DNA from: Longimicrobiales bacterium | Lineage (GTDB): Bacteria > Gemmatimonadota > Gemmatimonadetes > Longimicrobiales > Gaopeijiaceae | Length of the DNA stretch: 64,000 nucleotides | NCBI GenBank assembly: GCA_028279425.1 | Contig: JANQNV010000233.1 | Coordinates: 1-64,000 of the forward strand | Direction of reading: 5' to 3' | Shown: positions 60,043 to 64,000 of the stretch, in pieces | How positions within the stretch are numbered: the stretch's first letter is position 1 | Layout: the number at the start of each line of letters is the position of its first letter | Program-made: the position numbers and the translations under genes | The notes under the pieces: generated by a model | The model's database searches: none | What the model saw: the letters and a program-made list of their open reading frames with translations, nothing else | Told to the model about the DNA's origin: nothing

Positions 60043-60402
60043 ATGGCGGATCGCCCCCGCGGCCCCCGCAGCGCAGCGCTGACGCGCATCGAATTCCTGA
60101 TCCTCGCCGTCCTCGTGCGCGGGCCCTCCCACGGCTACGGGATCGCCCAGGCGCTGACCGATCGCCTTGCTGGCGAGCGCGTTCGGCCGGGGAGTCTCTA
60201 CCGCGTCCTCGATCGGATGATGGACCGGGGCCTCCTCGAGGCGGTGGATGACCCCGAGGCGTCGGCTGAACGCCGCAGCCTCTATGGCGTGACCGACGAG
60301 GGGCTCGTCGTCGCCCGGCGTGAGGCCGCCCTCCTGCGCGGGTTCGCAGACGACATCCAGTCCGAGCTCTCCAGCGACGGACCGAGGCTGAAGGGCGCGT
60401 GA
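60043..60402 (+). CDS. PadR-family transcriptional regulator
   Basis: 119 residues. The winged helix reads LTRIEFLILAVLVRGPSHGYGIAQAL...RVRPGSLYRVLDRMMDRGLLEAVDD, a full PadR N-domain; the C-terminal helix is short. It is coupled to the ADOP permease by GTGA. PadR regulators next to ADOP permeases are common in Acidobacteriota and Gemmatimonadota. Confidence 0.88.
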   Translation: MADRPRGPRSAALTRIEFLILAVLVRGPSHGYGIAQALTDRLAGERVRPGSLYRVLDRMMDRGLLEAVDDPEASAERRSLYGVTDEGLVVARREAALLRGFADDIQSELSSDGPRLKGA

Positions 60403-63047
60403 ACAAGCCGTGGATCTACCGGATGCTCAGCCGTCTGCTCCCGGCGCGCTTTCGGGCGCGCCACGGAGCAGACATGGCGGACTTCCACGCGCGGGAGGTC
60501 GCGTCGGGGCGTGCGCGGTCGGGGTGGTGGGGTGCGTCGCTGGACGTCGCCTGGACGGGGATGGGGCTCCGGCTGGAGGCGGGGGCCGACGGAATCTTGA
60601 ATGGAGGTGGGTCGATGTGGTGGAGTGATGTGAAGTACGGCTTCCGTATGCTGGTCAAGAATCCGCTCTTCAGCGGCGTCGCGATCCTCACCCTCGCTCT
60701 GGGCATCGGCGCGAATGCGGCGATCTACACCGTGGTCGAGGCGGTGCTCCTCGAACCCCTCGCCTTCGAGGACGGCGACGAGCTCGTCCTCCTCTGGACG
60801 CGCAACGACGAGCTCGGTCAGGACAAGTACATGGTCTCGCCCATGGACTTCGACGACTGGCGCACCACCAACAACACGTTCGCCTCGATGGCGGCCTTCT
60901 GGCCGACCACGGGGACGGTCACCGAAGACGATGGGAATCCCACGCGGGTGAACGTCGTCTACACGACGGAGGACTTCTTCGACGTGATGGGCGCCCGCCC
61001 CCTGCACGGGCGCGCCTTCGGCCCGGACGACGGGCCCGGGTCTCCGCAGATCGTGGTGCTCGCGGAGGGCTTCTGGGAACGACGCTTCGGCGGGGACCCG
61101 AGCATCGTCGGTCAGAGGATCACCCTCGACGGGAATCCCCTCGACGTGGTCGGCGTCGTCTCCGGCCCGCAGACCTTCCCGGACAACGCCGATCTGTGGA
61201 CCAACATGACCTGGACGATGCAGATCCAGGGTCGCAACTCCCGGTGGATGAGTGCCGTCGGGCGGCTTTCGCCGGGGACCCCCCTCGAGACGGCATCGGC
61301 CGACATGGTGACCGTGGCGGCACGGATCGAGGAGGCGAACCCGGAGTCGAACCGGGGGTGGACCACCTCGATCGACTACCTGCAGGAGGAGATGGTCGGC
61401 GACACCAAGGCGGCCCTCGTCATCCTTCTGGGGGCGACGGGGCTGATCCTCCTCATCGCCTGCGCCACAGTCGCCAACCTCCTCCTCTCCCGCGCCGAGG
61501 TGCGGTCGACCGAGATGGCCGTGCGCGTCGCCTTCGGTGCGCCGCGCAGCCGTTTGGTGCGCCAACTCCTGGTGGAGAGCTCGATGCTCGCCGCGGCCGG
61601 GGCACTCGCAGGGCTGATCATCGCCCAACTCGGGGTGCGGGGCCTCCTGCAGCTCGCGCCGGTCACGCTGCCGCGGGAGGAGACGATCGCGCTGGATGGC
61701 ACGGTGCTCCTCGTCGTGGTGGCCGTCTCGCTCTCCACCGGCCTCCTCTTCGGGCTCGCGCCCATCTGGCAGTTGTTGCGGAAGGATCTGCACACGGCGA
61801 TCCGTCGGGGCGGGCGCGGGTCGGCCGGCCGCGGAGCCGGGCTGCAGCACACCTTCGTGATCGCGCAGTTCGCCCTCGCCCTGGTCCTTGCGGTCGGCGC
61901 GGGGCTGCTGGTGCGCTCGTTCCAGAACATCCGATCGATCGACTCCGGCTTCGTCGCCTCGGGGGTCCTCACAGCCGAGCTCGACCTCTCCCCGGCGGTC
62001 GCCCCCGAGGACACCGACGTCACCGACTTCTACGAGCAGTACGCGCGGCGCCTCTCCGAACTCCCCGGCGTGGAATCGGTGGGTGACGCGACGACGCTGC
62101 CTCTCTCGGAGAACCTCGACTACTTCCAGAACTTCCGGATCCTCGACCGGGAGTTCCCGCCCGAGCTCGAGACCCGGGCCTACTTCCGGATGGTTCAGCC
62201 CGGCTTCCTCGACGCGATGCGCACGCCGGTGGTCGCGGGCCGAGACTTCGACGAGCGCGACCGAAACGGGGCGCCCGGCGTGGCACTGGTGAACGAGACC
62301 TTTGCGCGACGCTTCTTCCCCGAGGGCTCTCCGATTGGGGAGCGCCTCGGGGATCTGCGCGGGCGCTACGGGCCCCTCGGGGCCCTCCACCTCGCAGGGG
62401 ACATCCAGGAGTCGGAGATCGTCGGGATCGTGAAGGACGTCCGCTACGACGGTCTGCGAGTCGATCCGGTTCCCTCGATCTACCTGAGCGGTCTTCAGAG
62501 TTCGCTTCGGCGCCGCACGATCGTCGTGCGCACGGTCGCGGATCCCAGCGTCCTCGTCCCGGCGATGCGACGAACGCTCGCGGAGATGAACGCCGGCGTC
62601 GCCCTGACCCGGGTCCAGACCATGAACGACGTTCTGGCAGACGCACAGTCCCGGGACCGCTTCAGCACCCTCCTCCTCGGGATGTTCGGTCTGGTGGCGC
62701 TCCTCCTCGCGGCCGTGGGGGTGTACGGCGTACTCGCCTACACGGTCGAGCAGCGCACCGGCGAAGTCGGAATCCGGATCGCCCTCGGTGCCGACCGGAG
62801 CGCCGTACGCGGCATGATCCTCAAGGACGGTCTGCGGCTCGTCGGCGTCGGTCTCGGTGCCGGACTGATCGTGGCCTTCTTCCTCTCGAGCACCCTCGCG
62901 ACGCAGCTCTACGGCGTCGACCCCCGTGAGCCGGTCGTCTACCTCGGCGTGGTGATCGTACTCGTCGTCGTGGGTGTGGCGGCGAGCTTCATCCCCGCGC
63001 TGCGCGCGACGCGCATCGATCCGCTGACGGCGATGAGGGCGGAGTAG
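60399..63047 (+). CDS. ADOP-type (duplicated MacB/FtsX-like) ABC permease
   Basis: 882 residues from a GTG overlapping padR. An N-terminal prefix (LPARFRARHGADMADF) precedes a MacB periplasmic core domain (about 80-320, starting DVKYGFRMLVKNPLFSGVAILTLALGIGANAAI) and FtsX-like TM region, then a second copy (about 480-880). No ATPase gene is adjacent, which explains the orphan name. Such proteins are probably efflux or lipid-handling permeases. Confidence 0.88.
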   Translation: MNKPWIYRMLSRLLPARFRARHGADMADFHAREVASGRARSGWWGASLDVAWTGMGLRLEAGADGILNGGGSMWWSDVKYGFRMLVKNPLFSGVAILTLALGIGANAAIYTVVEAVLLEPLAFEDGDELVLLWTRNDELGQDKYMVSPMDFDDWRTTNNTFASMAAFWPTTGTVTEDDGNPTRVNVVYTTEDFFDVMGARPLHGRAFGPDDGPGSPQIVVLAEGFWERRFGGDPSIVGQRITLDGNPLDVVGVVSGPQTFPDNADLWTNMTWTMQIQGRNSRWMSAVGRLSPGTPLETASADMVTVAARIEEANPESNRGWTTSIDYLQEEMVGDTKAALVILLGATGLILLIACATVANLLLSRAEVRSTEMAVRVAFGAPRSRLVRQLLVESSMLAAAGALAGLIIAQLGVRGLLQLAPVTLPREETIALDGTVLLVVVAVSLSTGLLFGLAPIWQLLRKDLHTAIRRGGRGSAGRGAGLQHTFVIAQFALALVLAVGAGLLVRSFQNIRSIDSGFVASGVLTAELDLSPAVAPEDTDVTDFYEQYARRLSELPGVESVGDATTLPLSENLDYFQNFRILDREFPPELETRAYFRMVQPGFLDAMRTPVVAGRDFDERDRNGAPGVALVNETFARRFFPEGSPIGERLGDLRGRYGPLGALHLAGDIQESEIVGIVKDVRYDGLRVDPVPSIYLSGLQSSLRRRTIVVRTVADPSVLVPAMRRTLAEMNAGVALTRVQTMNDVLADAQSRDRFSTLLLGMFGLVALLLAAVGVYGVLAYTVEQRTGEVGIRIALGADRSAVRGMILKDGLRLVGVGLGAGLIVAFFLSSTLATQLYGVDPREPVVYLGVVIVLVVVGVAASFIPALRATRIDPLTAMRAE

Positions 63048-63109
63048 ACGAGGCCCTACTCCTTCGCGAGCAGGTCGCGGATCTCGGTGAGCCCTCCCGG
63101 CCTGCCGCG

Positions 63110-63418
63110 CTACGGAGCCGTCCCGAAGGAGTGCACCTCGTCGTACAGGTCGGCGACGCGCTGGACCCCCAGATCGGTGAGCTTCTGCGACAACGCCTGA
63201 AACTCGGCGTTGCGAACCGACGCGAGGAACGACGCCTCACTGTCGTACACACCGTGGTTGATCAGCATCAACGGGTTCCGCTTGCTTCGATACAGCGTCG
63301 ACCCGATGAACCCCTCCTGACCCTCCATGAAGGTCCCGACGGCCTGCCACGCCGCGAAGGCCTGTTGCTCCATCCCCTCGGGGAAAGTGATCACGTTGAA
63401 GAAGGTGTGTTTGCTCAT
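63110..63418 (-). CDS. Antibiotic-biosynthesis-monooxygenase-like small protein
   Basis: 102 residues. ATG 63418 gives MSKHTFFNVITFPEGMEQQAF and an ABM-like ferredoxin fold (FAAWQAVGTFMEGQEGFIGSTLYRS). Longer frames continue into the next gene and are not supported. Possible heme or small-molecule oxygenase; the substrate is unknown. Confidence 0.65.
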   Translation of the reverse strand: MSKHTFFNVITFPEGMEQQAFAAWQAVGTFMEGQEGFIGSTLYRSKRNPLMLINHGVYDSEASFLASVRNAEFQALSQKLTDLGVQRVADLYDEVHSFGTAP

Positions 63419-63480
63419 GGGCTCTACTCGTTGTGAAGGTGAGACAGCTGGGGCACCGAGCCACTTCTCGACCGTCGACC

Positions 63481-64000
63481 TCATCGGAACCGGAAGAACT
63501 CGTCGTGAATCTGTCGCTGCGCGAGTCCGGTGGCGGAGAGACCTGCGCGCAGCGCGTCCTTCATGGCCTCCGGGCCGCAGATCAAGACCTCGGCGTGGCT
63601 GAGATCCCGCCCACGCGCGAGGTCTTCGGCCGTGAGGTGGCCCCGCAAGTCCGACGGCCACACGACGAGTTCGAAGTCGTCGTTCCTGGCCGCCACTCCT
63701 TCGAGCTCGGCGCGCGCGAAGGCCTCCCCTTCATTCTTCACCGACCAGAACAGCGTGACGCGTCGACCTTCAGGCAGATCGGCAGCCATGGACAGGAACG
63801 GTGTGATCCCGATCCCCCCCGCGACCCACACCTGCTCGTCGCTCGTCGTGTGCGCTTGCGTGAAGTGTCCGAAGGGGCCGTCCACCGCCACGCTCGTCCC
63901 CACCTCGAGGTCTCGATGGAGGCGGCGCGTCAGGTCCCCCGCGACCTTCACGGAGAGGCGGATCCGGCCGTCGTCCGAAGTACCACTGATCGTGAACGGG
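63481..64000 (-). CDS. Flavin/ferredoxin reductase-type oxidoreductase, 5' end beyond the window
   Basis: About 173 residues visible, continuing past the window edge. The FAD-domain end (SVKVAGDLTRRLHRDLEVGTSVAVDGPFGHF) and the NAD-binding region (WVAGGIGITPFLSMAADL, TLFWSVKNEGEAFARAELE, EVLICGPEAMKDALRAGL) are those of ferredoxin-NADP reductase-like enzymes. The C-terminus ends with the family's typical HDEFFRFR. Confidence 0.85.
   Translation of the reverse strand, partial: PFTISGTSDDGRIRLSVKVAGDLTRRLHRDLEVGTSVAVDGPFGHFTQAHTTSDEQVWVAGGIGITPFLSMAADLPEGRRVTLFWSVKNEGEAFARAELEGVAARNDDFELVVWPSDLRGHLTAEDLARGRDLSHAEVLICGPEAMKDALRAGLSATGLAQRQIHDEFFRFR

Noticed and set aside
60282-62390. 702-residue minus-strand open frame opposite the ADOP permease
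   Set aside because: Composition is Arg/Glu/Gly/His-rich without domain pattern; the plus strand encodes unmistakable MacB/FtsX repeats.
1-64000. CRISPR arrays, rRNA and tRNA genes
   Set aside because: I saw no regular spacer-repeat series and no cloverleaf or rRNA-like sequence on reading through the window; no covariance-model search was possible.

Overview
High-GC bacterial chromosome segment. The mix of PEGA/PD40 envelope proteins, 6-bladed beta-propeller and carboxypeptidase-regulatory-like lipoproteins, a PadR + ADOP-permease pair and a PQQ enzyme with a heme-c/copper-monooxygenase-like protein suggests a Gemmatimonadota (or Acidobacteriota-like) organism. This is inferred from gene families only; there is no rRNA or other marker in the window.

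Layout. (1) 1-2.6 kb is a scrapyard: a repeat resembling an IS terminus, a frameshifted phosphotransferase gene, an IS481-type element whose transposase carries an in-frame stop, and a broken minus-strand gene that the IS truncates. (2) 2.7-25.2 kb is an envelope/signalling block: a minus-strand pair (zinc-ribbon Ser/Thr kinase, then a PEGA protein with a protease-like domain that has lost its catalytic Ser) and a long plus-strand series of lipoproteins, a TolB-like PD40 protein, a TPR protein, a complete dipeptide/oligopeptide-type ABC transporter, an Ig-rich lipoprotein, a tail-anchored zinc-ribbon protein, a polytopic protein and a periplasmic vWA protein. (3) 25.3-38.8 kb is a type VI secretion system (T6SS) core on the same strand: TssB, TssC, a small unknown protein, Hcp, a gp25-like TssE, VgrG, TssF, TssG, TssK, ClpV, a TPR-TM-FHA protein and a second Ser/Thr kinase. 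(4) 38.8-50.4 kb is mostly minus strand: an FHA-TM protein with an LAS-peptidase-like end and a nine-gene operon running from two double-domain DUF1795 (Eag-type) chaperones through an LCAT-like lipase, a calcineurin-type phosphoesterase and Ig-like carriers to a prePAAR/PAAR protein and its partners. A plus-strand LysM/peptidoglycan-binding gene lies inside. (5) 50.4-51.5 kb holds a decayed DUF4143 ATPase. (6) 51.5-64 kb is ordinary chromosome: three exported proteins, a nucleotidyltransferase pair, a PQQ-enzyme locus, VapBC, PadR-ADOP permease, a monooxygenase-like protein and a truncated flavin/ferredoxin reductase.

How it fits together. The tube, sheath, baseplate, adaptor and unfoldase of a T6SS are present, but none of TssJ, TssL, TssM or TssA is recognisable within 25 kb on either side of tssB. 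In their place are many membrane-linked proteins: a polytopic protein with cytosolic beta domains, a periplasmic vWA protein, FHA proteins with a single TM, lipoproteins and a peptide ABC transporter whose DppC-like subunit carries about 240 extra periplasmic residues. My reading is that this is a divergent T6SS with a replacement envelope anchor, controlled by threonine phosphorylation (two kinases, two FHA proteins), with a dedicated lipase/phosphoesterase/PAAR effector cargo. The core gene calls are strong; the replacement-anchor idea is inference.
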